Below, in pieces: positions 27,488 to 37,437 of a DNA stretch of 64,000 bases. Positions within the stretch are counted from its first letter, which is position 1; each line of letters starts with the position of its first letter. Made by a program: the position numbers and the translations under genes. Under the pieces are notes generated by a model. It had not been told where the DNA came from. It did no database searches and saw nothing but the letters and a program-made list of their open reading frames with translations. Origin of the DNA: Chitinophagaceae bacterium BSSC1 (GTDB taxonomy: Bacteria > Bacteroidota > Bacteroidia > Chitinophagales > Chitinophagaceae); NCBI GenBank assembly GCA_002256435.1, contig NKJC01000003.1, positions 401,264 to 465,263 on the forward strand. The letters run 5' to 3'.

Positions 27488-30052
27488 TTAATCAATAGGA
27501 ATAAAAGTAAACATCCATTTAACCGGGTTATTCCATTTAGGCGCTTCAAATGATCCTACTGGAGCTTTGATTAAAATGGTGTTCCACCCTTTTTTAAATA
27601 AAATTTTAGTTGGTGCTCTGTATTCATATCCTTCGTCTATTAATGGCTTTTCCAATTCACCAGGATTACCAGCATTTTGCCAAATAGGAGGAGGAACTAA
27701 ATTTCCATTTACCCAAATCTTACTGTTTTTATTGTCCCATGCACCTAAAGGAGGAGAATCTGTTGCTGTAGAGCGGGAAAAGTTATTAAATCCAATCCAA
27801 CAGTCCCTAAGCCTATCTGCTTCCACCCAGATTTTTCTAAACGCATAATAGGTACTACTATCTGGAGCATTTGAGAGATGTGACTGAATTAATGGATGCC
27901 AAAAATGTCTTAACCAAATTGTTCCTCCAATCAAACTAATAGTATTGTCAATATTGTTCGATTGAAAATAATTGGGAGATTCTGGATCAAAGGTTAAAGT
28001 TGTATTACCATTATTGTCATAAGGCCCAATTAATTTCCATTGACTCTGACTTTGCTGTATATAAGGAAAGGAAAGATTTTGAAAATATATTGTCTTATGA
28101 TTTAATAGCCTTTTTTCAAAGGAAAGGAAATCTGTAAAGCGCTTTGTACCAGGTACACCCATATCTGACAAATATTGACCAGGTACATTGTAACCGTTTC
28201 CAACCCAACACCTTTCAGCAAACACTAACATAACAGGATATACCGCATTCATATTTATGAGATCTGATTCTTTAGAAACATTCCTGTCAGGCCAATTACA
28301 AAGAGTAGCTCCAAGTTTATATTCATTACCAGCAACAGTATCACAGATTTGATGGTTGAAAGTTGCCACAACCCCATCTATTGGATCAAAATGGTTTAAG
28401 TACAAATGTCTAGAGTCAATGGAAGGATAATTATTTTTAGGTTTGGTTTTACCATTCCACATTTGCAATATTGTTTGTTCAGGAACATTACCGCCAGGAT
28501 CCCATGCTAATACTTTTTTGTGATTCAATTTCAAAACAGCTACCATCTGGGGAAGAAAGTTCTTATTGGTAATCCTAACCTCATCTCCACCAATATGGAT
28601 ATAGGGAACATCTAATTGAGTACACAAATCTGTCAGGATATTTTTACAGGCAATTATACCTGAATCGGATTGCATCTCAAAGCCCATGGCCCTTTTAAAC
28701 GCTGCACTATGACCTGGCATATCAATCTCAGGAACCAATGTGATAAATCTATCTTTACAATAAGCTATTAATTCTTTAAGTTCTTTTAAGGAATAAAATT
28801 TACCTATGTTACGCAACATGTTTGCTGGAGAAGTCAATTGCGGATATCTTTTACTTTCGATTCTCCAAGCTATATCTTCTGTTAAGTGAAAATGAAAGAT
28901 GTTTAGTTTATATCTAGCCATTACATCAATCTGTTGTTTGAGCTGTGGAATTGATTGAAAATTCCTGCCAACATCAACCATAAATCCACGCCAAGAAAAA
29001 GCAGACCAATCCTCAATTTCAACAACAGGAATAGCACTATGAATGGCTAATTGCTTAAATGTTTGTAAAGCATTGAATAATCCATTTAAAGACCATGCAA
29101 CTAATTTAATTGAAGCATTATTTACAGAAATAGAATAAGCATCCGTTAAATGCTTCTTAGAAAAAGTATCGCTCAATATCAATTCAATCTGTTTTTCTCC
29201 AACAGAAATCTTTTGACTAATACGAGTCTTTAAGTTTATTGAACCAAGATATTCTTGAAGTTGTATGCCAATTTTATATGCAGCATTATTTGAAATAGAT
29301 ATGGCTTTAAAATCCCTTAAATCAATTTTAGCAGTTGACCATTGAACTTTTTTGGGCATTGGAATTAAGTCAGGTATATCAAATACCTTATTTAGAACCA
29401 CTTCTTTCCACTTCAAATAACCATTGCTATTCAAATGCAATCCATCATTGGTAAACCTTTCGTTAAGCCTTCCTGTACTATCCACTAAAAATGAAAACAC
29501 GTCTATGTATTCAAATTGATGCGTTTTATAAACGGAAAACAATTGTTCATTAAGATCAAGAATTTGCGCTTTTTTAGAAGTATGCCCGCCAAATTTTCCA
29601 AACTTTTCATTTACCGGAAAAATACTTTGCACATAAACTTTGGTATTGGGAGCGTTTTGTTTGATCAAATCAACTATCCAAATAATATTTCTTACAATAC
29701 TATCAGTGGTGATATTTCTAGTCAAATCATTAATACCAATCAATAAAAAGATTTTCTCCGGATTTCTTGTATAGATTTCCTCCAATCTATTCAATACACC
29801 AATAGTAAAATCTCCACTAATCCCTCTATTCAAAATACGACCTTCTCCAAATAACTCACTCCATTCCGCCCCATCAGAAATGCTATCTCCTAGGAAAATG
29901 ATATTATTTTGAGATCTGGGTAATGTTTTAAAATGAGAATGTCTTTGATGATAATAAGTAGTAAATAAAGAATCTGGGAAATGAGGCTGTTCAATTTGTG
30001 CAATAGCTTCAAATGAACATGCAATAAAAATTAAAACTGCAAAAATTCTCAT
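27488..30052 (-). CDS. SGNH esterase - GH20 hexosaminidase fusion
   Basis: An 855-residue exported bifunctional enzyme; the ATG at 30052 gives the signal peptide MRIFAVLIFIACSFEAIAQ. Residues about 45-225 form an SGNH/GDSL hydrolase with Ser57 in FLGDSISDG, Asn in GINDLTRN, and Asp203/His206 in NDGLHLNSNG. A GH20b domain (about 230-345) and a GH20 barrel follow, with the catalytic pair Asp490-Glu491 in HIGGDEVRI. The last 200 residues form beta-sandwich modules with KIWVNGNLVPPP. It is the last gene of the sialic acid operon. Esterase plus hexosaminidase would deacetylate and then remove amino sugars, which is inference. Confidence 0.9.
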   Translation of the reverse strand: MRIFAVLIFIACSFEAIAQIEQPHFPDSLFTTYYHQRHSHFKTLPRSQNNIIFLGDSISDGAEWSELFGEGRILNRGISGDFTIGVLNRLEEIYTRNPEKIFLLIGINDLTRNITTDSIVRNIIWIVDLIKQNAPNTKVYVQSIFPVNEKFGKFGGHTSKKAQILDLNEQLFSVYKTHQFEYIDVFSFLVDSTGRLNERFTNDGLHLNSNGYLKWKEVVLNKVFDIPDLIPMPKKVQWSTAKIDLRDFKAISISNNAAYKIGIQLQEYLGSINLKTRISQKISVGEKQIELILSDTFSKKHLTDAYSISVNNASIKLVAWSLNGLFNALQTFKQLAIHSAIPVVEIEDWSAFSWRGFMVDVGRNFQSIPQLKQQIDVMARYKLNIFHFHLTEDIAWRIESKRYPQLTSPANMLRNIGKFYSLKELKELIAYCKDRFITLVPEIDMPGHSAAFKRAMGFEMQSDSGIIACKNILTDLCTQLDVPYIHIGGDEVRITNKNFLPQMVAVLKLNHKKVLAWDPGGNVPEQTILQMWNGKTKPKNNYPSIDSRHLYLNHFDPIDGVVATFNHQICDTVAGNEYKLGATLCNWPDRNVSKESDLINMNAVYPVMLVFAERCWVGNGYNVPGQYLSDMGVPGTKRFTDFLSFEKRLLNHKTIYFQNLSFPYIQQSQSQWKLIGPYDNNGNTTLTFDPESPNYFQSNNIDNTISLIGGTIWLRHFWHPLIQSHLSNAPDSSTYYAFRKIWVEADRLRDCWIGFNNFSRSTATDSPPLGAWDNKNSKIWVNGNLVPPPIWQNAGNPGELEKPLIDEGYEYRAPTKILFKKGWNTILIKAPVGSFEAPKWNNPVKWMFTFIPID

Positions 30053-30069
30053 TTCCTTTTCATTAAATA

Positions 30070-31236
30070 TTATTCCTTCCAATTGATTACTGAAAACACA
30101 ATTTGAGCATAACCATCTCTTTCATAAAACACGCCAATTTGATTTTTACTCAATCTGACAATATCTGAATAAGCAGTAAAATCTTTCTTTTTAGGATCAG
30201 TACTACTATCAATTAAAATCTGTTTCGCCCAAGTCACTCCTTCATTAAAACTAATTCTGAGGGTTAGATTATTTCTTTTTACAGTATCCGCAGCATTACA
30301 GAATGCCAATACATGTTTTCCCTTTTTGATTCCCAAATTCAAAATACTACCCTCACAAACCGGATCTGGTAAATTTTGATCAAATGAAATATTGTTCCAA
30401 GATTGACCACCATCTATGCTTTTTGCTACAAGCCTTGCTTTAATATCACCTTTTTGATTTCTGGCGTTCAGTAATAAACCATTATTAGATATTTCAGCAG
30501 CTGTTGATTCATTACTACTTGGCAGATTTACAGATTCACTTAAATGGAAAGTTTTACCATGGTCATCCGTATAAAAACCATGAGCAAAATAGTCTTCTGC
30601 TCCTTTTTTAGGTGCTCCTTTTGAATGATTAGCGGCAATATAAATACGACCCTGATACTTTCCATTGGCAATTTGCAAAGCATGACCAGGGGTATTCGCA
30701 TAACTTCTCCAGTCTTCTGAAAAATTGTATGCTGCATTCATTTTAGGCTGATTTGGCCTGTGAACTTGACTTGTGATATTCACAGGAGCACTCCAAGTAA
30801 CTCCTCCATCAATAGATGTCTTATACCAAACCTCTCTTAGCCCGTTACCCTTTCTAACTTCTGATTCATGGTTGTTACCCGTATTATAAAATAGAAATAT
30901 TTTGCCTTTGGGATATGCGGGATCAGTTAAATCAACAACTGGTGCGGGATTACCAGCTTGTAGGCTATCAGCATCAACAATAGTATTAATAGGCCCCCAT
31001 GTTAGACCTTTGTCATGACTGGTTTTCATGACAATATTAATATCGCCAAAATCACCACTTCCATTTACACGCCCCTCACAAAAAGCAAGTAAATCCTTAT
31101 TAGGCAACATAATGATGGCAGGGATTCTAAAACTCTTATGACCATCAGTGCCTGAAATAAAGACAGGATTTTTAACCTGTGCTATTAATCCCGATTGGAT
31201 AAATAATACACAGATAAATAGGATTCTAGTATACAT
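30070..31236 (-). CDS. nanH: Exo-alpha-sialidase (GH33)
   Basis: A 388-residue exported sialidase that frees terminal sialic acid from glycoconjugates. After a short signal peptide (ending near GLIAQ) the arginine motif appears as SFRIPAIIMLPN, where the Arg belongs to the catalytic triad that binds the carboxylate. At least four Asp-box repeats of the SxDxGxTW type mark the six-bladed propeller: SHDKGLTW, SIDGGVTW, TDDHGKTF and SIDGGQSW; FNEGVTW is a weaker fifth. The distal VFYERDGYAQI segment holds the Tyr/Glu region. It lies between the O-acetylesterase and the SGNH-GH20 gene in one operon. Confidence 0.94.
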   Translation of the reverse strand: MYTRILFICVLFIQSGLIAQVKNPVFISGTDGHKSFRIPAIIMLPNKDLLAFCEGRVNGSGDFGDINIVMKTSHDKGLTWGPINTIVDADSLQAGNPAPVVDLTDPAYPKGKIFLFYNTGNNHESEVRKGNGLREVWYKTSIDGGVTWSAPVNITSQVHRPNQPKMNAAYNFSEDWRSYANTPGHALQIANGKYQGRIYIAANHSKGAPKKGAEDYFAHGFYTDDHGKTFHLSESVNLPSSNESTAAEISNNGLLLNARNQKGDIKARLVAKSIDGGQSWNNISFDQNLPDPVCEGSILNLGIKKGKHVLAFCNAADTVKRNNLTLRISFNEGVTWAKQILIDSSTDPKKKDFTAYSDIVRLSKNQIGVFYERDGYAQIVFSVINWKE

Positions 31237-31261
31237 AAGTTTATTTTTTTTCTATTAATAT

Positions 31262-32761
31262 TTATAGAACAGGTATTTTAAAAGTTGATGTAGGCAAGTA
31301 TTCTGAATTTATCAAATTAGCATCTGTAAAAGGCTTCCACCCATAATAAACATACTCAGGTCTTGTCTTGCTTTTAATTAAAACAGTTTCATGTTCAATG
31401 GTTGCTACTGAATCATTTATACCATCTAATGAAAATCCCCTAAGCGCAAGACCATCCGATGTTAATAGACCTTTAGATAGATAGTTAAATGATATAACCA
31501 CATTTCCATTGCGGTATGTTGCTTTTATAGGAAGAGGACCCGAAGGAATAATCTTAATCTTATAGTTTTTGTTTAAAGCCCAATTTGCTAGTCTGATTCC
31601 AACTTCTTTTTTATTGGTGGGATGCACATCATTTTTAAATCCTAGATCAGAAGAAACAGCCATCCCGGTATTTGAAACCAAATCCATTATTAGTCTTTGC
31701 TGGTCTCTGAATTGTGGCCAAAATTCACTTTTATACTTTAGGGTGTCTTTTGAAGAAAGTTGTACAAAATAATAGGGTAATTTTGGTTCCTTCCATTTAT
31801 TTCTAAAATTACTTATCATCAACTGGGTTAATGCAGCATATTCATAAACCCGATCAAGTTCTTGTGCATTACTTTCTCCTTGATAACAAATAATGCCTTT
31901 AATGGGAAATTGAATCAATGAAGTTAAACCTGCATCATAAGCAAATCCAGGTTTATATGAATGAAATTTACCAAAATCATCTTTAAGAACTGAGGAAAGC
32001 GACCCTATGTTTTGACTCCCTCTTTCTCTTACCCAAATTGGCAATGAAGAATTAGTTAACCAATTGCCAGATACTTTGTTAGAAAATTGATTAGAATTCT
32101 TAAGTGCTTGATTGCTTATAAATGTTTCTAATGGAGCTCCCCCAATGGATAAATTAATTAAACCAATTGGAATATCTGTATTGGTAAAGATTGATTTTCC
32201 AAAATAGTACGCAACGGCGCTCATATTTTTGAATGTCAAGCTATCACAGATTTGCCACTGACCTTCATAAAATTCTTTAGCATTCAATTTTTTGACTATT
32301 GAATCTGAAAAAGCAATATTATAGGTATTCTTGCCAGCATAAGTGGGATTATAAAATCTAATTAATGGAAAATTAGAATTGTTTTTCTCATCCTTAAAAT
32401 GTAGTTCCCTTGTCATTGGAAACTCCATATTAGATTGTCCAATACAAAGCCAAACATCTCCAATGATTATATTTTCAAACCTAATTTCTTGAAGTCCGCT
32501 TTCTATTTTCAAAGATTGAGGAAGCTTAGAAATAGATTGTTTTTTAAAAACTACAATCCAATTTGAATCTGATTGAACAAGGTTTGATTTTGTTTCTCCA
32601 TTAAATGTAACAGCAACCAATTGTTTTGGATTCGCCTTTCCAAAAATACAAATAGGCTTTCCGTGTTGCAAAACCATATTATCACTAAATATAGACCCCA
32701 CTCTGAGTTGAGCACTCAACAGCAATGGAGATAGCAATAAAATAGTGATAAATGATTTCAT
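31262..32761 (-). CDS. Sialate O-acetylesterase
   Basis: A 499-residue exported esterase that removes O-acetyl groups from sialic acids so that sialidase and lyase can act. The family motifs are clear: IGQSNMEFP carries the nucleophile Ser, CYQGESNAQ follows in the middle part, and SSDLGFKNDVHPTNKKEVG contains the Asp and His of the triad. A signal peptide (MKSFITILLLSPLLLSAQ) starts the protein, and the first 90 residues are an Ig-like beta domain (VGSIFSDNMVLQHGKPI). It lies 25 bases upstream of the sialidase in the operon, fitting a joint role on O-acetylated host-type glycans. Confidence 0.93.
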   Translation of the reverse strand: MKSFITILLLSPLLLSAQLRVGSIFSDNMVLQHGKPICIFGKANPKQLVAVTFNGETKSNLVQSDSNWIVVFKKQSISKLPQSLKIESGLQEIRFENIIIGDVWLCIGQSNMEFPMTRELHFKDEKNNSNFPLIRFYNPTYAGKNTYNIAFSDSIVKKLNAKEFYEGQWQICDSLTFKNMSAVAYYFGKSIFTNTDIPIGLINLSIGGAPLETFISNQALKNSNQFSNKVSGNWLTNSSLPIWVRERGSQNIGSLSSVLKDDFGKFHSYKPGFAYDAGLTSLIQFPIKGIICYQGESNAQELDRVYEYAALTQLMISNFRNKWKEPKLPYYFVQLSSKDTLKYKSEFWPQFRDQQRLIMDLVSNTGMAVSSDLGFKNDVHPTNKKEVGIRLANWALNKNYKIKIIPSGPLPIKATYRNGNVVISFNYLSKGLLTSDGLALRGFSLDGINDSVATIEHETVLIKSKTRPEYVYYGWKPFTDANLINSEYLPTSTFKIPVL

Positions 32762-32773
32762 TGATCAATTAGG

Positions 32774-34000
32774 TTAACTAGCATTCTTTTCTAAGTTTTT
32801 TTCAAACAAATGCTTTTTCAGTATTTGAAAACAATACCATTCCTGTCTTGGTAAATGAAATGGCCCCTTAAATAAATTTCCTTTTGCTGTTTGTGCAATA
32901 GATCCATCTCTATGTAAATAACCAAACCATTCCCCATTTACCTTATCATGAAAATGCTTGTAAGAATAATCATGCACCAATTGATGCATATTGGCATATT
33001 TTTCATTCCCGGTTACCAGATAGGCTAACAAAGTGGCAATAATCACTTCATTATGTGGCCACCAAAACTTCATGTCTTGCCAATATTCCTGGACCGGCTT
33101 ATCATATACGTCTCTATAGTATAAAATCCCCCCATATTGTTTATCCCAACCTCTTTCCCACATATAATCAATCATCCTACAACCTAATGCTATCAAATCT
33201 GGGTCATTATTCCTATATAACGCTTCGTGTAAGATAAACCATGCTCCTTCAATGGCATGACCTGGGTTTAAAGTGCGGCCATCAATATGATCAATGATAT
33301 TACCATCAAGATCTACTTGTTCCATAACACATTTAATATTGTCTTTAACAAAATCCTGCTTAATCTCCTGTATCCATTGATTGATATAATCATCACAACG
33401 ATCATCACCAATAGTTTCTCTTAATTGTTGTGCCGTATTAATCATAATCATTGGCACACCAATTCCTTTAGATGGTCTAGTATTGGTAAACTTGGGCACT
33501 AACTTTATGGTAGAGTTGGCATAATCAATACATTTTCCAAATACAAATCTTGCCTTTTCTGCTGCTTCCATATCTCCACTTGCTTTTGCATAAGCAGCTG
33601 CTGCAATTACATAAAACGTTTCAGAAAAAAAATACCTGCGTTTTCTAATTGGCTTTCCATCCCTTGTAACATGAAAAAACATTTGTCCATCATTGTCAAA
33701 GCAATGTTTGTTCAGAAAATCATACCCAAGCTTAGCACCTTTCAACCATTCCTCTTTGGGTTCTATTGTATTGTATAAAGTAGATAGTAACCAGGTAGCC
33801 CTACCTTGAATCCAAACAGCTTTATCATCGTCTATTAAACTGCCGTCTTGGTCTCTCATCAATAAAAAACCTCCTTGAATTTCATCAAATGATCTAGGAA
33901 ACCAAAAAGGAACCGTATCGGTTAATAACTGAGTTTTGTAAAATTCAAATAGTTCTTTTAAATCCTGTTCACTATAACTCATATGCAAATTTTGAAACAT
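32774..34000 (-). CDS. AGE family epimerase (N-acylglucosamine 2-epimerase, NanE type of Bacteroides)
   Basis: A 408-residue cytoplasmic (alpha/alpha)6-barrel enzyme that likely converts N-acetylmannosamine to N-acetylglucosamine. The conserved histidines of the family are visible: His248 in GHAIEGAWFILHE, and the one in WWPHNEVIIATLL. It overlaps the permease gene by one base, so translation is coupled. In Bacteroides fragilis the nan locus uses the same kind of epimerase, acting on unphosphorylated sugar, instead of ManNAc kinase plus NanE-6-phosphate epimerase. The absence of a kinase in this cluster fits that route. Confidence 0.92.
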   Translation of the reverse strand: MFQNLHMSYSEQDLKELFEFYKTQLLTDTVPFWFPRSFDEIQGGFLLMRDQDGSLIDDDKAVWIQGRATWLLSTLYNTIEPKEEWLKGAKLGYDFLNKHCFDNDGQMFFHVTRDGKPIRKRRYFFSETFYVIAAAAYAKASGDMEAAEKARFVFGKCIDYANSTIKLVPKFTNTRPSKGIGVPMIMINTAQQLRETIGDDRCDDYINQWIQEIKQDFVKDNIKCVMEQVDLDGNIIDHIDGRTLNPGHAIEGAWFILHEALYRNNDPDLIALGCRMIDYMWERGWDKQYGGILYYRDVYDKPVQEYWQDMKFWWPHNEVIIATLLAYLVTGNEKYANMHQLVHDYSYKHFHDKVNGEWFGYLHRDGSIAQTAKGNLFKGPFHLPRQEWYCFQILKKHLFEKNLEKNAS

Positions 34001-35238
34001 TATTCATCCACCAAATAATTGTCTTTGGGATTAAGAAAGACAAGTTGAACAAGCAGAGCAACCAATACAATACCAGATAAAATTGCAAAATCATTTCCCA
34101 TACTTCCCTTATCTACTGATTTACCTAAAATATTGGTGATTATTGCACCTGCAAATACACCAACCATATTCATGGTACCGTAGGCTGTAGCTCTAAATTT
34201 GGGAGAAACAAACTGACAAAGAATTGGCATATTGTTAGCATCAAACATGCCATAACCAAATCCAAAACAAAAAGCTGCCCCCACAACATGGTACAAGCTG
34301 TGGCCATATCCAATTAATAACAATGCCGGTATAGTCAATGCTAATCCTATTGCACTGGTATAAATTCTGCCTTTAAGAATTACTTGCACCCATTTATCTG
34401 ATAAAATACCACCAACAATTACCCCAAAAAATGAAGAAGCTGCAATAGTAATGGTAGACATTGGACCAGCTTTATCCATTCCTATACCTAAATTTTGAGA
34501 AAATAATGTAGGCAACCAATTTTTTACACCCCATCCAGGCAAACTTGGAACAGCAAAATAAAAAAGTATGATCCAAAAAGAGATATTAGTAAAAAGCAGA
34601 CTTAATCCCTTAAATAAAGAGGGTTTAAAAATTACTTTTGGGTCAGTTTCAATATGATCTATTGGATTGTTTTTTTCATGCAGAAATAACATAAGCACCA
34701 AGGAATAAACAATTCCAACTAAGCCAAAACTGTGAAATGCTTGTTGCCAAGAATATTGTTGAGCAATGGTTGCCCCAAATCCGCCTAGAGCTTGTCCCAT
34801 ATATAAACCGGTCATATGAATACCAATTGCCAAAGATCTTGTTTTGGCAGTATGATAATCTGCTATCAAAGAAAGAGCAGCAGGTATATATAATGCTTCA
34901 CTTATGCCCATTAATGCACGCAACCAATACAATTGCGAAAATGAAGTGGCATAACCCATTGAAAAAGTTACTGCACTCCAAACAAATAAACTCACTACTA
35001 TAATCCATTTCCTATTAAATCTGTCTGCTATGATACCAGAAAAAGGACTCATAAAACCATAAATCCATAAAAAGATAGCCATCAAATATCCAAAATTGGC
35101 TGCAGAAGTAAGTTCGGTTATATCTATCATCATGGAAGGCTTCATGGTTGATAACATTTGCCTATCCATATAATTCAATAATGCTACAACCCATAGTAAT
35201 CCCACAACAATCCAAGGATATTTTTTGGTTTGCGTCAT
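34000..35238 (-). CDS. nanT: MFS sialic acid permease (NanT-like)
   Basis: A 412-residue inner-membrane permease of the major facilitator superfamily with about twelve helices. The start VVGLLWVVALLNYMDRQMLS and the loop motif DRFNRKWIIVVSLFVW belong to the anion:cation symporter/sialate branch. It is placed between the mutarotase and epimerase genes with one-base spacing on both sides, so N-acetylneuraminate is the likely substrate. The assignment to sialic acid rests on the operon; the family also carries hexuronates and other organic anions. Confidence 0.88.
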   Translation of the reverse strand: MTQTKKYPWIVVGLLWVVALLNYMDRQMLSTMKPSMMIDITELTSAANFGYLMAIFLWIYGFMSPFSGIIADRFNRKWIIVVSLFVWSAVTFSMGYATSFSQLYWLRALMGISEALYIPAALSLIADYHTAKTRSLAIGIHMTGLYMGQALGGFGATIAQQYSWQQAFHSFGLVGIVYSLVLMLFLHEKNNPIDHIETDPKVIFKPSLFKGLSLLFTNISFWIILFYFAVPSLPGWGVKNWLPTLFSQNLGIGMDKAGPMSTITIAASSFFGVIVGGILSDKWVQVILKGRIYTSAIGLALTIPALLLIGYGHSLYHVVGAAFCFGFGYGMFDANNMPILCQFVSPKFRATAYGTMNMVGVFAGAIITNILGKSVDKGSMGNDFAILSGIVLVALLVQLVFLNPKDNYLVDE

Positions 35239-35239
35239 T

Positions 35240-36400
35240 TTAATTAGATATCATTTTAACAGAAAGAATGCTAGAAGACCTTACACCGGCTTTAATTTCC
35301 CCACTAGGAATAATAAAGGAATACCCCCATTTAATAGCGGTTGTAGTTACAGGTGTTTCAAAGGGAATGTTACCAATTGTTTGCCAACTATCTTTAAGGG
35401 CATCATAAATAAGTACTTCCTTACTAAATCCTGGATGATTGGCTTGCAATTGATTTTTTTGCTTAATTAGATTTGATTTAATCTTTGGGTCTTGTTCATC
35501 GTTAATTGATACAAGCAATTGTTCAACTTGATGAAAAATTGTTCCTTTATCACCTCCAAATACTACAAACATATTTTGCTTTGTAGCGCCTCCAGTACCC
35601 GCACATATTTCATATGGCATAGAATGTTTGACAGACCAATGATCAGTTGCAAAGTCATAGGCGTACATAGTAGCATAAAAATCAGAAATTCCATTTTGAT
35701 TTTTCTTCCTACCACCTGCTATGAAAATCTCTCCTTGAGGTGTTTGAAATAACACATCCATCACCCCATGCGAAATTGGCAAGGGAGTTTTTGCTAATTG
35801 CTTCCATCCTAGTTGAATTTGATCTAGATCCAAAACAATAAATTGGTCTAGTGTATTTGAAGCTGTTTCTCCTCCTGCTAAATAAACCTTATTTCTAACA
35901 ACTGTCATGGATGCATTGCTAACAGGAATTGGCAAATTGGGTAATGTTTCAAATTGTACGTTTTCAGTTTGAATATCCCATTTCATTAACCAAACTAAAT
36001 TTGAAATACCATTTTCATTTTCTCCTCCAGCAAATAAAATACCAGTTCCTATATTACAAGAAGCAGTATAAGCTATATTATTAGGAAGGTTAAAATGCTT
36101 ATTTAATAATTCAAATTTTTCCCCTTTGATAGCATATACCAATAGTTGGTTATAATATTTTTTGAGACCTCCATTCCAAGGCATAGAATCTGGAAAATTG
36201 GCACCACCTCCAACAAAAAAATAATTATGCAGGATGCCTGTAATAGGACCAGCAAAACCATTGGAAACCAATTTTCCATTTTCTGGGGGCAAATTTGATT
36301 CAACCTTCCATTGCATGGAAAATGTTTTTTTGTGTTGCGCAAATCCTGGTATCACTACTAATGACAATATATATATGAAAATATTTTTTATAATATTCAT
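35240..36400 (-). CDS. nanM: Cyclically permuted mutarotase (N-acetylneuraminate epimerase, NanM type)
   Basis: A 386-residue exported Kelch-propeller protein. A signal peptide (ending near IPGFAQHK) fits a periplasmic place. Kelch repeats with the double Gly are visible: FVGGGANFP, LFAGGENENG, YLAGGETAS, FIAGGRKKN and VFGGDKG. NanM-type enzymes turn the alpha anomer of N-acetylneuraminate released by sialidase into the beta anomer, speeding uptake. The gene lies between the lyase and the permease. The cyclically permuted form is the one commonly found in Bacteroidota nan loci. Confidence 0.9.
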   Translation of the reverse strand: MNIIKNIFIYILSLVVIPGFAQHKKTFSMQWKVESNLPPENGKLVSNGFAGPITGILHNYFFVGGGANFPDSMPWNGGLKKYYNQLLVYAIKGEKFELLNKHFNLPNNIAYTASCNIGTGILFAGGENENGISNLVWLMKWDIQTENVQFETLPNLPIPVSNASMTVVRNKVYLAGGETASNTLDQFIVLDLDQIQLGWKQLAKTPLPISHGVMDVLFQTPQGEIFIAGGRKKNQNGISDFYATMYAYDFATDHWSVKHSMPYEICAGTGGATKQNMFVVFGGDKGTIFHQVEQLLVSINDEQDPKIKSNLIKQKNQLQANHPGFSKEVLIYDALKDSWQTIGNIPFETPVTTTAIKWGYSFIIPSGEIKAGVRSSSILSVKMISN

Positions 36401-36406
36401 TCCAGG

Positions 36407-37348
36407 CTATCCATTTACAGTAACAGGCATTTGCGAACAAAATTCACTAAAATTCAGTTGTTGCACTTCTTGCTTAAAAGAATCAAATTGATTGTGGCTC
36501 ATATTTTTCACCGGCAGTCTAAAATTGCCACAATCTAACCCTATCAATTTCATATATGCTTTTCCTGTTGCTATTCCACCGTATTTGCCTAAAAGTCTGA
36601 TCATATCAATTGACTTTTGTTGCAATGATTGGGCCGATGCTTGTTTCCCATTATTATAATCATCTATAATTTGGTAATAAAGTGGGGCTGCATAATTGAA
36701 AGTACTTCCAATGGCAGCTTTAGTACCTAATGCTAAAGCAGGCAAAAGGTTTTCATCTCTACCCCAAAGCATATCATATTGACCATTCTTAAAATTCATA
36801 CATGAAAAGAAGTCCATAAAATCTTCATGCGTATACTTAATGCCAGCAAAGTTTGGGACCTTGCCGTCTATTGCTTTTAGCAGTTGCAACATAGAAAAAT
36901 CTACCCCAGTTAAAACTGGAATATGGTAATAATAGAAAGGGAAATCTTGAACTACCGATGCAATTTCTGCGCAACATTCTGCCAACACTTCTGCATTAGC
37001 CGGTTTAAAATAAAATGGAGCGGTAAAAGAAACAGCATCCAACCCAACGGCTTGGGCATGTATGGCCAATTCTTTACAATCTGCAATACAAGTTCCTCCA
37101 ATTAAAGTCATTACCTTAAACTCGTTGTCAAATTTTGTACAATCAGCCCAGGCTTCTGCAACTGCCTTTCTTTCATTCATGGTTAAAGAAACACCCTCTC
37201 CGGTTGACCCACAAATAAAAGCCCCAACAACAGCATTGGCTTTGAGCATTTGATAATATGCTGGTATAATAGAAAGATTCAATGAACCATTATTGGTAAA
37301 AGGAGTAAAGGGGGCAGCTATTAGGCCTTCTAAATGACAATTAATCAT
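36407..37348 (-). CDS. nanA: N-acetylneuraminate lyase
   Basis: A 313-residue cytoplasmic aldolase of the DHDPS/NAL family that splits N-acetylneuraminate into pyruvate and N-acetylmannosamine. The Schiff-base Lys171 is in FAGIKYTHEDF, and the conserved Tyr141 in FYYYHIPVLTG. The pyruvate-binding loop is CGSTGEGVSLTMNER, which matches lyases rather than dihydrodipicolinate synthases. It is the first gene of the operon and has its own upstream palindrome at 37364-37381, behind a terminator that separates it from susD. Confidence 0.95.
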   Translation of the reverse strand: MINCHLEGLIAAPFTPFTNNGSLNLSIIPAYYQMLKANAVVGAFICGSTGEGVSLTMNERKAVAEAWADCTKFDNEFKVMTLIGGTCIADCKELAIHAQAVGLDAVSFTAPFYFKPANAEVLAECCAEIASVVQDFPFYYYHIPVLTGVDFSMLQLLKAIDGKVPNFAGIKYTHEDFMDFFSCMNFKNGQYDMLWGRDENLLPALALGTKAAIGSTFNYAAPLYYQIIDDYNNGKQASAQSLQQKSIDMIRLLGKYGGIATGKAYMKLIGLDCGNFRLPVKNMSHNQFDSFKQEVQQLNFSEFCSQMPVTVNG

Positions 37349-37363
37349 ACAACTATAATTTAT

Positions 37364-37381
37364 AATACATTGCTATGTATT
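37364..37381. promoter_or_regulatory. Palindrome upstream of nanA, candidate GntR operator
   Basis: AATACAT and ATGTATT form a perfect 7-bp inverted repeat around TGCT, 15 bases upstream of the nanA ATG. On the minus strand it contains ATACATA, also present in the palindromes at the susC and gntR promoters. The regulator assignment is inference. Confidence 0.5.
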
Positions 37382-37437
37382 TGGAACCATTGACGATCCA
37401 TAATACCAACAATATACTAATTCTAAAAAGGATTATA

